Assembly (NCBI RefSeq): GCF_003573695.1
Contig: NC_039360.1
Coordinates: forward strand, 121,606,336-121,670,335
Length of the DNA stretch: 64,000 nucleotides
Reading direction: 5' to 3'
Source: Papaver somniferum
Lineage: Eukaryota; Streptophyta; Magnoliopsida; Ranunculales; Papaveraceae
Shown here: positions 21,091 through 32,948 of the stretch, piece by piece
Position numbering within the stretch: position 1 is the first letter of the stretch
Layout: the number at the start of each line of letters is the position of its first letter
Program-made: the position numbers and the translations under genes
Notes under the pieces: model-generated
What the model was told of the DNA's origin: nothing
The model's input: only the letters and a program-made list of their open reading frames with translations
Databases searched by the model: none

Positions 21091-22143
21091 GGGACTAGGC
21101 TCACCGGCCGGCCAGTCATGCCGTGACTAGTCCCGCACCCAATTTTATATTTTATCATATTTTTACTATTTTCACGATCTCATGAAAATCCTCTTGTTCG
21201 AGCAAATTTCTTTTATTTCAAAAAAATTATCTAATCACATGATTTTATCAAAAATAATAAAATTACGGAAAGGTATCGCGGGACCGAGCACCAGCCGGCC
21301 ATGTCTTGGCCGTGGCCGGTCCCACACCTCACGTCCCATTATTTTATTATTTCTTCTCAAATTATGAAAATTCCTTGATTTTATGAATTTTCCCTAAAAT
21401 CATGAAAATTACCTAATTTCATGTATTTTTATCTAAATCACATGATTTTATCAAAAATAATAAAATTAGGGAAAGGTGTCGTGGGACCGCCGGCCGGCCG
21501 GTCATGCCTTGGCGGTGGCCGGTCCCACACCTCATGTCCCATTATTTTATTATTCCTTCTCAAATTATGAAAATTCCTTGATTTTATGAATTTTCCCTAA
21601 AATTACCTGATTTTATGAATTTTCCTTAAAATTACCCGATTTCATGTATTTTCTCTAAAATCATGGAAAATATTAAAAAATTAGGAAAACTTGTGGGACC
21701 GGGCTCTAGCCGGCCAGCCATGCCCTAGCCGGTCCCACACTCCCATTATTTTATTATTATTTGGTGTTTTGTTTCCTGATTTCATGAAAACTCCCTGATT
21801 TCAACAAAATATCTTGATTTTCAACAAATCCCTTTGATTTTATGAAAATTATCTAAAATCATCAAAATTACATAAAATTGGGAAGAGTGCCTTGGGACCC
21901 GCGTCCATTGGCCGGCCGGCCATGCCACGTCCATTGCCGGTCCCACACTCCCATTCCCTATTTTATATTTTAATTTATGTCTCTCATCTCATGGAAGTTC
22001 CCTAATTTCGCCAAACTCTCCAGTTTCATGGAATTTCCCTTAAATCAGAGAAAAATACATAAAATCACATAAAACTGGGAAAAGCATGTGGGATCGCGTG
22101 TCAGCCGGCCGGCCATGCCCTAGCCGTGGCCGGTCCCATACCT
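21091..22143 (+). repeat. Array of about 200 bp units with a GGCCGGCC palindromic core, six units
   Basis: Cores start at about 21091, 21280, 21483, 21695, 21894 and 22089, with spacing 189-212 bp. Each core reads GGGACC, then CCGGCCGGCC and ATGCC, then GGCCGGTCCCAC, so its arms can pair. Between cores are AT-rich spacers with repeated ATTTTATGAA and TCATGAAAATT words. Degenerate cores continue to about 22503. Non-coding. Confidence 0.85.
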
Positions 22144-22899
22144 TGTAATTCCTTATTTTATTTATTATTTTCACCATCTCATGTATTTTTTCCGGTTTCA
22201 GCAAAACCATGGATTTTGCATATTTTCTCCAAATGTTGCTCAAACGTGCACCAGAAAATATTAAAATTCTCAGGACTGAAGCGTGAACATTATGGTAACA
22301 TGGGAACATCCCCTTGACCGACCAAGGGTGACCCTGAGGCTTGCAAACAGCTGGTCCCGCGTGCTTTAATGATTTTAACCTAATTTTCCCAGCTGCTCAT
22401 ATTAGGTTCAAACTCTTTCCAAACAATTGGAAGTTTGCTCAAATGACCATCTACTGGTCCCACGACCATCAAGAGCCGGTCCCATGACCTCTTGGCCGGT
22501 CCCTCATATTTTCCATAAAACCAGGTTTTATGATTTGTCGCTCACACGAGCATTATTTCAGTAAATGATTAAACCAACATTTAATCATTCTTTCACCAAC
22601 TGGTCCTCAAGAGACTTTGGTATTTTTGCTCATTCGAGCATCTGGGAGTTATATGGTGAACCCGTCATCCCATGTATCCGGTCTTATGTGATTTGCAATA
22701 AATCATTATCTCGGTAAAATTAGGGTTTTGAATCCAGAGCTCTGCAGAAACATAATTCTGAGCAGATTCGAACACTCTGATAATTTTATGTTGATTTCAT
22801 GATTAACATTCGTATTTATTTTGCTCGACCCAGCAGTCAGTAACTTAAATTAATATTTTACTTGGTCCAGCTACCAACAGTTCATTAAAAGAACGATAT

Positions 22900-23040
22900 T
22901 TGTTCAAGCTAGCAATATTTGCTCGAACTAGCAATATTCGCTCGAACCGGCAATATTTACTCAATTAGCAATATTCGCCTGGACTAGCAATATTTGCTCA
23001 AACCATAGAATGTTGGTTCAACTATCAATATTCAACAATA
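22900..23040 (+). repeat. Tandem array of about 19 bp, seven units
   Basis: Units of TTGCTCGAACTAGCAATAT with variants such as TCGCTCGAACCGGCAATAT and TTACTCAATTAGCAATAT. Degeneracy rises towards the right end. Confidence 0.8.
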
Positions 23041-23918
23041 GCAACACAGTTTTTCTCGTCTTAGGTTATGATGATACCTCGTCTCAGCAGACACGTTAAA
23101 TTCATGAGTTTCAAAACATTTACTCACACATGTTCAACTCAGCGCTACATGGACTCATCGTCCCATAAAGTCAGCAACTGACTCCAAAATCACGAGATTT
23201 CAATCGTGTCACATGGGGGGATATTAACTAGGGTTTTGGTCTGACGGTCTACGGCACGTGTGTTTACCCACGATGAGAATGTAAGCAAGTCGTGCAATCA
23301 GTTGGAAGTGTCAGCAAAGTAGTGGGTGGAAAGTTAACCAAGTCTCTGCACGATGAGTAATTGGTTTTAACATGATTTCCCTATTTCCCATTCTCTGATT
23401 CCAGCAACTGTTACACTTCATGGGATCATGGTGTTTTCAACTCCGGCATTATAAAATGTCCCTGAATCCTGATTGAAAAGACATAAGTTTTTCGAACACT
23501 CGAACAACATTCGCCAAGACGAGCAATTTCTCATCAAAGTTCATACAGACAATCTTTCGTCTACACGAACTTACAGAAATTACTCTCAATTGAGCAAAAT
23601 TCAATAATTCAGAGCATTTTCACGCTGAATTCACAACACACCTACAATCTTAGATCACCATTGATCTCACGTATTTCTCAGCTTCCCTCCTACAGATCAA
23701 CCCATCCGGTCACGTATCTTGTGACCGAATTGACTCTGGAACGACCATTGTTATTGGTTTAGGTCGGGGTCTTACAGATTGATCTCTCGAACTTAAAGCA
23801 CTTCCTTCTTGCAGTACATCTGTGTAAGGTTCAACATTTCGCTCGGTTCAAGGAGTCTCCACACGGTCGACTCTTCAATTCCGTAAAAGCCAGCAAATCG
23901 TTTTTCCCCACTCACAAC
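23041..23918. other. Non-coding right part of E1
   Basis: No gene seen. Includes the LTR-end-like GGTCGGGGTCTTACA (to about 23775). Confidence 0.4.
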
Positions 23919-23972
23919 TATAAACCGCCAGACCAATACCCTGATGAGCATCCCCCAGTTTGTGACATGTTT
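23919..23972 (-). repeat. D-I LTR, short resumed piece
   Basis: The sequence from AAACCGCCAGACCAATACC to GTGACATGT is the same as 39137-39184 in D-II. It is cut at 23973 by the start of element B. Confidence 0.65.
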
Positions 23973-26424
23973 TGTTAGAGCATAGCTCGGTTGACCTCGC
24001 ATGCGTTGATATCTCAAGCATGTTTGTCAATGTTAGTGATCAAAACTATGAGTCTTGATTTCTAGTCTACATAGCTAAGTCTCGGACTAGGATAGAAAAG
24101 TGTAGTTGAGCTCAAGGACTTCATGGAGATTCATCATACAACGACGAAGATCTACTCAAGGAACCTTGGAACTTCATCAACAAAAAGGTATGTGGAGACT
24201 TGAACTTATCTATCACTCAAAAGTGTATCTCTTCTATCTCCTACTTCTTATGAGACAAAAGTCGTACGCTATATAGACTGGATCATACACACTTGATATT
24301 TCGAGCCGAATATATCTCGCCTATCTATATCTCGAAATCATGTGTTGGTAAAGCCTGTCGCTTTGATCGGGTTTATCTTCACCTAATGACGAAAGTCATA
24401 TTGTTTCAATCACTTTGAAAATCGATTTGACGAGAAATTGTGTACCAATCATATAACATCCTCTAAGAATGTTTCAATGGTTGGAATGAGAGTTTAGGTA
24501 TATATAACCAATGGTGGATATAAGCATTGTGTGGAAACACATATGTGCATAAGACCTATTCCTTAATCCGAAGTTTGCGAACTTTGTTGATTGAGAGAAA
24601 CCGGAGGAATTGGCTTTGCCAAGTCTGCGAACTCAGTCCGCGAACTGATGGAAGTTCTATTTCCTAGAATTTCTACTGGGATTTTCCAAAAAAATCGTTT
24701 GCGTGTTTAGTCCGCGAACATAGTCCGCGAACTGGCAGAAGTCTCCTTGCGGAGATTTTCTGCTGAGTTTGGAAAACTCTGCCGGTTGTCTTAAGTCCGC
24801 GAACTTGTTTGCGTACTTGAGTAGGTTACGATCTAAAGATGTGCTCTGAACATGATACTTAAATTACTAAGGAATGCAATATGCAAACCGTGGCTATAAA
24901 GTTCATGAGTCGATTCAATCGAATCGAATCATCTTTGTTTCAACTGTGTCTTGTGTAGTTACATAAGATCTCATAGCAATTGAACAACTCTCTAACTAGT
25001 TCATTTGAGTCAATTGAACTAGTTATGGTGAAGAAGAACAAGGTTAATATGAAATGCTCATATGGTTGACCTTTTGGGTTACTATGTTGAACCAACATAC
25101 ACGTACACGTTTGGGAACGCTTTTCACAAACCCAGTAAACGTATATCTCAAGTGTGTGTGACAAGCTAAGTTTTCTATCTAACGGTTGAGAAATATTAGC
25201 TTGAATCTAAATCAGGTTTTCATCTAACGGTGAATATTGATTGCTTTGTAACTAAGGCAAAACCCTGATTTGAAGACTATATATAGGAGACATCTAGCAT
25301 TGGGCAAAACTAATCCCCACACGTCTGTGTGATACTAGTGCGCTCGCTAGAGTCGATTCTCCTCTAACCTTTGGTTTTCTTCTCTAAAACCAGGTTAACG
25401 ACTTAAAAACTTCATTGGGATTGTGAAGCTAGACCGGTACTACTTTTATCGTAGTTGTGTGATCTTATCTTGCATCTTCTATCGTGCGAATACAATCTTT
25501 GATTGGATTAAGATCGTGAGAGTTCTCCGATAGGCAAGATAAAGAAGTCACAAACATCTTCGTCTCACTGTTTGTGATTCCTCGACGTCCTCTTGTGTAT
25601 TCAAGTAAGACTGTTGAGAGGTGATTGATTAATCTAGGTTGTTCCTCGGGAATATAAGACCGGATTATCATTTGGTTCTTGTTCACCTTGATTTCATATC
25701 TTAAGACGGAACAAAAACCTAGGGTTTTTCTGTAGGAGACAGATTTATCTTTTGATAGACTTTTCTGTGTGAGACAGATTTGTTTATTATCAAGTCTTCG
25801 ATTTTGGGTTGCAACAACTCTTAGTTGTGGGTGAAATCAGCTAAGGGAATCAAGTGCGCAGTATCCTGCTGGGATCAGAGGCGTAGGAGTACAACTGTAC
25901 CTTGAATTAGTGAGAGACTGATTGTGGTTCAACTATAGTACAGTCCGAAGTTAGCTTGGAGTAGGCTAGTGTCTGTAGCGGCTTAATACAGTGTGTATTC
26001 AATCTGGACTAGGTCCCGGGGGTTTTCCGCATTTGCGGTTTCCTCGTTAACAAAATTTCTGGTGTCTGTGTTATTTCATTTTCCGCATTATATTGTTTAT
26101 CTTTATAATTGAAATAATACAGGTTGTGCATTAAAGTTTAATCGATTAGAGATCCGACCTTGTGGTTGTTGATTTCATTGATTAACACTTGGACATTGGT
26201 CTTTGGTACCGTCCAAGTAATTCCTTGTATTTGATAAAGACTCGCTATTGTTTTTAGCTTGAGTAAAAATCAAATCAAGAGAGAGATATATTAACTCCTT
26301 GAGATACTTTTATCTAGATTGAGTCTGACTGTCTAGTTGATTCTCTAGCAAAGTGTTTCGGAGTTAGTCCATACAGATTGCTAAGCGAAATATTGAGTGG
26401 TGTTGTTAGACCCCCGCTTTTTCA
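23973..26424 (+). repeat. 5' LTR of element B (2452 bp)
   Basis: TGTTAGAGCA to TTTTTCA. Very similar to 30257-32692 and, more distantly, to 850-3219. A TATA box lies at 25278. Several CCGCGAAC motifs lie between 24640 and 24810. Confidence 0.92.
25278..25286 (+). promoter_or_regulatory. TATA box of the B 5' LTR
   Basis: TATATATAG, conserved at 31549-31557 in the second LTR. Confidence 0.55.
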
Positions 26425-26426
26425 AT

Positions 26427-26438
26427 TGGTATCAGAGC
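26427..26438 (+). promoter_or_regulatory. Primer binding site, initiator Met tRNA type (element B)
   Basis: TGGTATCAGAGC, two bases after the LTR. Confidence 0.88.
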
Positions 26439-26518
26439 AGGCAAACACGTTAAAGAACTTATAAGTCTGTTTTTGTGGCAATCTGAGTCTGTGGACGGAA
26501 TATCATACGCATACCAAA

Positions 26519-27403
26519 ATTCCTCCTAAAGATGTCAACTTTGTCAAGTGTATCGAAAATACCTCAAAGGATCACTCCTTAGCTGATTCTTCTGAATCCC
26601 GAGGTAGGAAGACTTTCTCATCTTGTGTCAGCCACTCTTCCTCCAATGAGACATTGGACATAATGGCTAAAGCTGAAATGGAGCTCACCAGAATTTCAAA
26701 AAATTCTACAGAGTTTGTTGATCTCAAGGATCATGTACAACTCTTTGATGAATTCGAAAAGTCTATTGATCGTGAACAGGTACTCTACAACATTATAGGG
26801 TCATTCTCTAAGGAAATTGAGAAACTTCTTCAAGAAAACAATCAACAACGTGAAAAGATTTGTGATCTTGAAAAGATGGTTAAAGAAGGCTCAATTAGAG
26901 AAAAATGTTTGATCAAGACGCATTCATCTGATCTAGACAAACTTCTTGTTGAGAAAGAGAAACTTGAAGCATCACTTGCTCTAGCCCATGGACGGTGTAA
27001 ATCCTTGGAAAAGGAGAATTCTATCTTAAGAAGAAATTCTTCTGCACAAACTAATTCTCACGAGTTACCACACAGAATGAAATCTTCTCCAGATGAAGAT
27101 TGTGTTAAAAAGGGTTTTAGTAACTTACAATCTTCTCTGACTGCTATGAAGTCTAAAAAAGTGTCTGATGTTGCTTCTCCTCCACGAACCTGTAACTTTT
27201 GTGGAAAAGGAAATCACTATGCTATTCATTGTTTTTCCAGAAAGAAACAAGTCTTTAAACTTCACAAATTGCTTCTTTCTACTGTCAATGGAGTAAATAG
27301 TCAGATGACTGCTGCAGTGAAACTCGCTTCCACACGGAACCAGGTATCTTGTAAGAGTGATCTCTCTCCTAGAAATCCATTACCGGACACTGGTAAATCC
27401 TAA
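26519..27403 (+). pseudogene. Gag-like protein of element B with CCHC knuckle; first ATG lost
   Basis: The open frame from an internal ATG at 26654 codes 249 residues. The same frame extends upstream to an ATT at 26519-26521, where the second partial copy (32787) has ATG, so the original start has probably mutated and 45 codons are lost. Residues about 40-125 from the internal ATG look like coiled coil. A zinc knuckle CX2CX4HX4C lies at residues 180-193 (Cys180, Cys183, His188, Cys193). It is the same general design as the 463-aa protein of element A but diverged. The stop is at 27401. Confidence 0.75.
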
Positions 27404-28029
27404 TGGTATAAATCTTACTACCTATGAAAGCATGTCATGTGCTTATAAGAACAACTCTGGTAAATTTAAGTCTAGTGTATGGAGACCATTTTCGGAAAAT
27501 CCCCTAAAACCCATTTCTAAAGGTCCTAGACTTTGTTAACAGAAAGATTCCTCACCTGTGATTCCCAGAGGGACTGTGAGAGTTCTCCCGTATCTGGAAA
27601 CTGCCAAGGAAGGACAAGAAAAGCTAAGTTCAGATATCTTGGAGGAAATAACTGTTATACTCTCAGAACCTATGGTGAGACTGTGTCTTCCTCTGCTACC
27701 TAGTAGCAGAAAGTCTATTCTTGTGTCTAACTTGAGAGATACAAGAATGAGGATTTGTGAGATGCTCAAGTATTGTGTTGTTTTTCTCCAGTTTGTATAT
27801 CTTATGATGTTATGTTGTTAGTACTTCTTTCCTTTGTCACTATGATCTTTTGGAGATAGAGAATCCTTGAAAGCATGGTATGCAATTTTCCTAATTTGGG
27901 CCATTTGTACTTTGGCTGGTCCACGAACGTCCGTGTCTCCTCAAGAAACTTTAGGGTTTCCAGCTAGGGTACTCATGAACATATATATAAGTCTTATATG
28001 TGTTTCTTTATTCTTCAGAAAGGAACTCT
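27404..28029 (+). other. Linker between gag and ORF2 of element B
   Basis: No convincing protein. The frame at 27558-27821 is open for 87 codons and may be a gag remnant. Just before ORF2 are a TATA-like TATATATAAG near 27980 and a T-rich TTTATTCTTCAG ending about ten bases before the ORF2 ATG, which looks like a splice acceptor. Confidence 0.4.
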
Positions 28030-28464
28030 ATGGAATCTGTTCCCAAAGAAGAAGTTAACCCTATGGTTGAGGATGATCTCAAAGGATGTGTTTCTGGTCA
28101 AGATTTTATTTTGAAGAAGATGGTTGAAAGAAAAGAGTATAACTCTTGGATTGGAGAATCTGTCAAGGATCTGATTCGTGTTAAAAATGAAGTCAAGAAC
28201 GAACTTGCTAACCTTCAACTGCAGATGAACCAGCTTTTTGATGGACAAGCAAAAATCCTTAGTACTCAGAATATCTTGATCAGGAATCAGAAAAAAGTTA
28301 TCCTTGACTGCGCAAAGGCTCGCCATTATGCTCGCACTATTGATCGAAAAGTCAACATTCTAACTTTTGAACATGGTGTTTCTACAGTCAACAAGATCAA
28401 GGATATCAGTGACTCCTATTTTGATGGACCATTTCAGAGGTATGAAATCATCATGGAAAACTGA
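28030..28464 (+). CDS. Small ORF2 of element B, coiled-coil-like, unknown (144 aa)
   Basis: A 144-codon ORF from ATG at 28030. The start is chosen because an acceptor-like T-rich tract ending in CAG lies directly upstream. The protein is charged, with a Leu/Gln-rich heptad-like middle (residues about 50-95), and has no signal peptide or membrane segment, so it does not look like an envelope protein. It sits between gag and the 3' LTR, where SIRE-type elements keep an extra ORF. I recognise no family. Confidence 0.45.
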   Translation: MESVPKEEVNPMVEDDLKGCVSGQDFILKKMVERKEYNSWIGESVKDLIRVKNEVKNELANLQLQMNQLFDGQAKILSTQNILIRNQKKVILDCAKARHYARTIDRKVNILTFEHGVSTVNKIKDISDSYFDGPFQRYEIIMEN

Positions 28465-30256
28465 GGTTACCTAGTAAATCTTATTTTTGGATTAATTGGA
28501 AGAATAACTAGCATTTTGAATAACGAAGATTGTGAGTACACATAGCTATTTTTTGTTTTCATCTTCTTATGTTTATTTTTTAGGATTATTGGTTTTAAAT
28601 TCTAAAAATATTTGGAGGATGATGTTATTGCAGTATTAATCTTTATGATTTTGTGATATTGCAATATTTTTTTGGGATATGTATTGTTTGCGTCCGTGAA
28701 CTTGAAGGTCCCATATGTTGTCAAAAGTAAAGTCGTTCATGAATTGGTTTTCGTATTGATGAAAGGACGAATGGACTTTTTGACAAATACAAAAGTTATG
28801 CCTATGCAGTCATTTATTTGATGGAAAATAGGATAAAATCTTTTGTGTGACAAGGATAAAGTCTATTATGTCATTATGCATATAGTGATGGAAAGATAGA
28901 ATAGATCATTGTATGTATTCCACGGTATTGATCTTCATTGATCCATTCTTTTTGTATTACCGTGAAGGCTCCATTGTGTGTCTTATGTTGAGCACGATAC
29001 AACTAAGTCGATTATTCTTATTGGCTTTATTGGTTGTTCCATAAAACGCTATATGTTGAGCATTATGAACTAAATTAATCATCTTGGTTGGTTATTTAGT
29101 TATTTTCTCCGAAAGTCTTCTTTTTTCGAGCAAAACTTTTGACAATTAAATTGATTACCTTCGTGATTAGTTTGGTTGTTTAGATTAGTTATGGGTTCTC
29201 TTGTAATTAGTCTAGTTGAGTTTTCATATATTCCACAAGTTCTTGTGTTGAGTATATGAACATCTATACTAACTATGTTCTATTGGTTGATGTAGTCGTA
29301 TATTCCGTAAGGTTTTCCTTATGTTGAGTATGTGAACGATTAAGTTAGTCATCTCCATATGATTACCTTAGTCGTAGCTCCGTAAGTTTACTTATATTGA
29401 GCATAATCAATTAAATTGATCACTTTTGTGGTTTGATTTAGTTGCGTGTTCCAATTAAATTAATCATGGGTTTACTTGTGATTAATTTGATTGAGTTTTG
29501 GATATAGAAGATCATTTTCCTATGATTTTTGGTGTCCAATTAAAAATCCTTCTTTTCTTTCGAAATTAAGGTCGCTCTTGTTATTCTCTCGGGAATGACA
29601 TCAAATGGGGAAGAGTTCTTTTGAACTTGTGCTTAATGGTAATATCTTGCGGGGTGTGCGGCTGTAGAATTTTATAGGGGTTTTCTTGTATCTTAAAACT
29701 CCTTGATGAATGCATTTAGCTTCGTCTTTATGATTGCATCTAAATTAAGTTGGTATGTATTTCTTCTTTTAATCTATGAAACGTCTCTTCTCGGAAATTT
29801 CATTAGGAACCCATTCTTGTACCTTTGCCAATTTTATTGACAAAAAGGGGGAGAATTAATGTGAAGTTCTACTACATATACATATGGTTTTCGGATCATT
29901 GTGTAAGGGGGAGTGGTTTCCATGTGAGATGGAGTATTGACTAAGGGGGAGTGATACATATCATTGTAGTATTATTGTTAAAGTCGTGATGTAATTGGAC
30001 TTTGATGTTACATAATAATATTATGTCCTTGTATAATAATGATCGAGAATCTCGATTTCTCTCATTGTTATAGCTACGGATCTTCAACAACGGTGATGTT
30101 AAACTTACAACCTTTGGGATCATTGGAGTACTTGGAAGGACGAAGATTTCAGGAACGTTGAGGATTAGACTATGGAATAGGAGCCACTAAAGTTTATCTT
30201 TTTTGTATTCCATATGTATTAATAGTTTTGTCACTAAAATTGACAAAGGGGGATAT
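28465..30256 (+). other. 3' internal non-coding region of element B with repeated purine tracts
   Basis: About 1.8 kb without a gene. Contains GGGGGAG-type tracts at about 29838, 29908, 29944 and the final AAAGGGGGATAT directly before the second LTR. Serial polypurine tracts are a feature of SIRE/Maximus-like elements. Confidence 0.6.
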
Positions 30257-32692
30257 TGTTAGAGCATAGCTCGGTCGACCTCGCATGCGTTTCTATCTCA
30301 AGCATGTTTGTCAATGTTAGTGATCAAAACTATAAGTCTTGATTTCTAGTCTACATAGCTAAGTCTCGCACTAGGATAGAAAAGTGTAGTTGAGATCAAG
30401 GACTTCATGGCGATTCATCATACAAAGACGAATTTCTACTCAAGGAACCGTGGAACTTCATCAACAAAAAGGTATGTGTAGACTTAAACTTATCTATCAC
30501 TCAAAAGTCTATCTCTTCTATCTCATACTTCTTATGAGACAAAAGTCGTACGCTATATAGACTGGATCATACACATTTGATATTTCGAGCCGAGTATATC
30601 TCGCCTATCTATATCTCGAAATCATGTGTTGGTAAAACGTTTCGCTTTGATCAGGTTTATCTTCACCTAATGACGAAAGTCATATTGTTTCAATCGCTTT
30701 GAAAATCGCTTTGACAAGAAATAGTGTAACAATTATATAACATCCTCTAAGAATGTTTCAATGGTTGGAATGAGAGTTTAGGTCTATAAAACCAATGATG
30801 GATATAAGCATTGTGTGTAAACACATATGTGCATAAGCCTTATTCCTTAATCGGAAGTTTGCGAACTTTGTTGATTGAGAGAAACTGGAGGAATTGGCTT
30901 TGCCAAGTCCGCGAACTCAGTCCGCGAACTGACAGAAGTTCTATTGCCGAGAATTTCTGCTGGGATTTTCCAAAAAACTCGTTTGCGTGTTTAGTCCGCG
31001 AACTGGCGGAAGTCTCCTTGCCGAGATTTTCTGCTGAGTTTGGAAAACTCTGCCGGTTGTCTTAAGTCCGCGAACTTTTTTGCGTACTTGAGTAGGTTAT
31101 GATTTAAAGATGTGCTCTGAACATGAAACTTAAATTACCAAGGAATGCAGTATGCAAACCGTGGCTATAAAGTTCATGGGCCGATTCAATCGAATCGAAT
31201 CATCTTTGTTTCAATTGTGTCTTGTGTAGTTACATAAGATCTCATAGCAATTGAACAACTCTCTAACTAGTTCATTTGAGTCAATTGAACTAGTTATGGT
31301 GAAGAAGAACAAGGTTAATATGAAATGCTCATATGGTTGACCTTTTGGGTTACTATGTTGAACCAACATACACGTACACGTTTGGGCACGGTTTTCACAA
31401 ACCCAGTAAACGTATATGTCAAGTATGTGTGACAAGCTAAGTTTTCGATCTAACGGTTGAGATATATTAGCTTGAATCTAAATCAGGTTTTCATCTAACG
31501 GTGAATATTGATTGCTTTGTAACTAAGGCAAAACCCTGATTTGAAGACTATATATAGGAGACATCTAGCATTGGGCAAAACTAATCCCCACGCCTCTGTG
31601 TGATACTAGTGCGCTCGCTAGAGTCGATTCTCCTCTAACCTTTGGTTTTCTTCTCTAAAACCAGGTTAACGACTTAAAAAATTCATTGGGATTGTGAAGC
31701 TAGACCGGTACTACTTTTATCGTAGTTGTGTGATCTTATCTTGCATCTTCTATCGTACAAGTACAATCTTTGATTGGCTTGAGATCGTGAGAGTTCTCCG
31801 ATAGGCAAGATAAAGAAGTCACAAACATCTTCATCTCACTGTTTGTGATTCCTCGACGTCCTCTTGTGTATTCAAGTAAGACTGTTGAGAGGTGATTGAT
31901 TAATCTAGGCTGTTCTTCGGGAATGTAAGACCGGATTATCATTTGGTTCTTGTTCACCTTGATTTCATATCTTAAGACGGAACAAAAACCTAGGGTTTTT
32001 CTGTGGGAGACAGATTTATCCTTTGATAGACTTTTCTGTGTGAGACAGATTTGTTTATTATCAAGTCTGCGATTTTGGGTTGCAGCAACTCTTAGTTGTG
32101 GGTGAGATCAGCTAAGGGAATCAAGTGCACAGTATCCTGCTGGGATCAGAGGCGTAGGAGTACAACTGTACCTTTAATTAGTGGGAGACTGATTGGGGTT
32201 CAACTATAGTCCAGTCCGAAGTTAGCTTGGAGTAGGCTAGTGTATGTAGCGGCTTAATACAATGTGTATTCAATCTGGACTAGGTCCCGGGGTTTTTCTG
32301 CATTTGTGGTTTCCTCGTTAACAAAATTTCTGGTGTCTGTGTTATTTCATTTCCTCATTATATTTTTTATCTTTATAATTGAAATAATACATGTTGTGCG
32401 TTAAAGTTTAATCGATTAGAGATTCGACCTTGTGGTTATTGATTTCATTGATTAACACTTGGACATTGGTCTTTGGTACCGTCCAAGTTATTCTTAGTAT
32501 TTGATAAAGACTCGCTATTGTTTTTAGCTTAAGTAAAAATCAAATCAAGAGAGATATATTAACTCCTTGAGATACTTTTACCTAAATTGAGACTGACTGT
32601 CTAGTTGATTCTCTAGCAAAGTATTTCGGACTTAGTCCATACAGATTGCTAAGCGTAATATTGGGTGGTGTTGTTAGACCCCCGCTTTTTCA
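30257..32692 (+). repeat. Second LTR of element B (2436 bp)
   Basis: Same ends as the first LTR, preceded by a polypurine tract and followed again by a primer site. A TATA box lies at 31549. Confidence 0.92.
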
Positions 32693-32694
32693 AT

Positions 32695-32706
32695 TGGTAT
32701 CAGAGC
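32695..32706 (+). promoter_or_regulatory. Primer binding site after the second B LTR
   Basis: TGGTATCAGAGC. A primer site after what should be a 3' LTR shows that another internal region begins here. Confidence 0.85.
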
Positions 32707-32786
32707 AGGCAAACACGTTCAAGACCTTATAAGTCTGTTTTTGTGGCAATCTGAGTCCCTGGACGGAATCTCATACGCATAATAAA

Positions 32787-32948
32787 ATGCCTCCTAAAGC
32801 TGTCAACTTTGTCAAGTGGCTCGAAAATACCTCAAAGGATCACTCGTTAGTTGATTCTTCCGAATCCCGAGGTAGGAAGACTGTCTCATCTTGTGTCAGT
32901 CACTCTTCCTCCAATGATACATTGGACATAATGGCTAAAGCTGAAATG
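32787..32948 (+). pseudogene. Gag N-terminus of a second, truncated B unit
   Basis: ATG at 32787 opens a frame homologous to the upstream extension of the B gag (MPPKAVNFVK and onward). The match ends at GCTGAAATG (about 32948), where E/D-type sequence begins, so only about 54 codons remain. Confidence 0.7.

Larger units (their letters stand above)
20187..23918 (+). mobile_element. E1: LTR-like segment with several tandem arrays, inside the D-I LTR
   Basis: Starts TGTTGTAGATGGTGG, resembling the start of E at 14166. A possible LTR end, GGTCGGGGTCTTACA, is at about 23775, followed by about 140 bases before D-type LTR sequence resumes. It could be a solo LTR of about 3.6 kb. It is non-coding and composed largely of repeats (separate entries). 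I could not find a clean target duplication. Confidence 0.45.
23973..32948 (+). mobile_element. Element B: gag-only LTR element in LTR-internal-LTR-internal arrangement
   Basis: LTR (23973-26424), internal (26425-30256), LTR (30257-32692), then 256 bases of a second internal region that again starts with the primer site and gag N-terminus (32693-32948). No protease, RT, RNase H or integrase is present in the 3.8 kb internal part, only a gag-like ORF and a small second ORF. This fits the class of terminal-repeat elements that keep gag but lack pol and depend on another element for copying. Confidence 0.85.

Noticed and set aside
22900..23040. Short regular repeats that might suggest a CRISPR array
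   Set aside because: No distinct spacers, units are head to tail and degenerate, and the context is a plant LTR-like segment.
28015..28326. 103-aa ORF on the minus strand
   Set aside because: Shadow of the plus-strand 144-aa ORF2 of element B.
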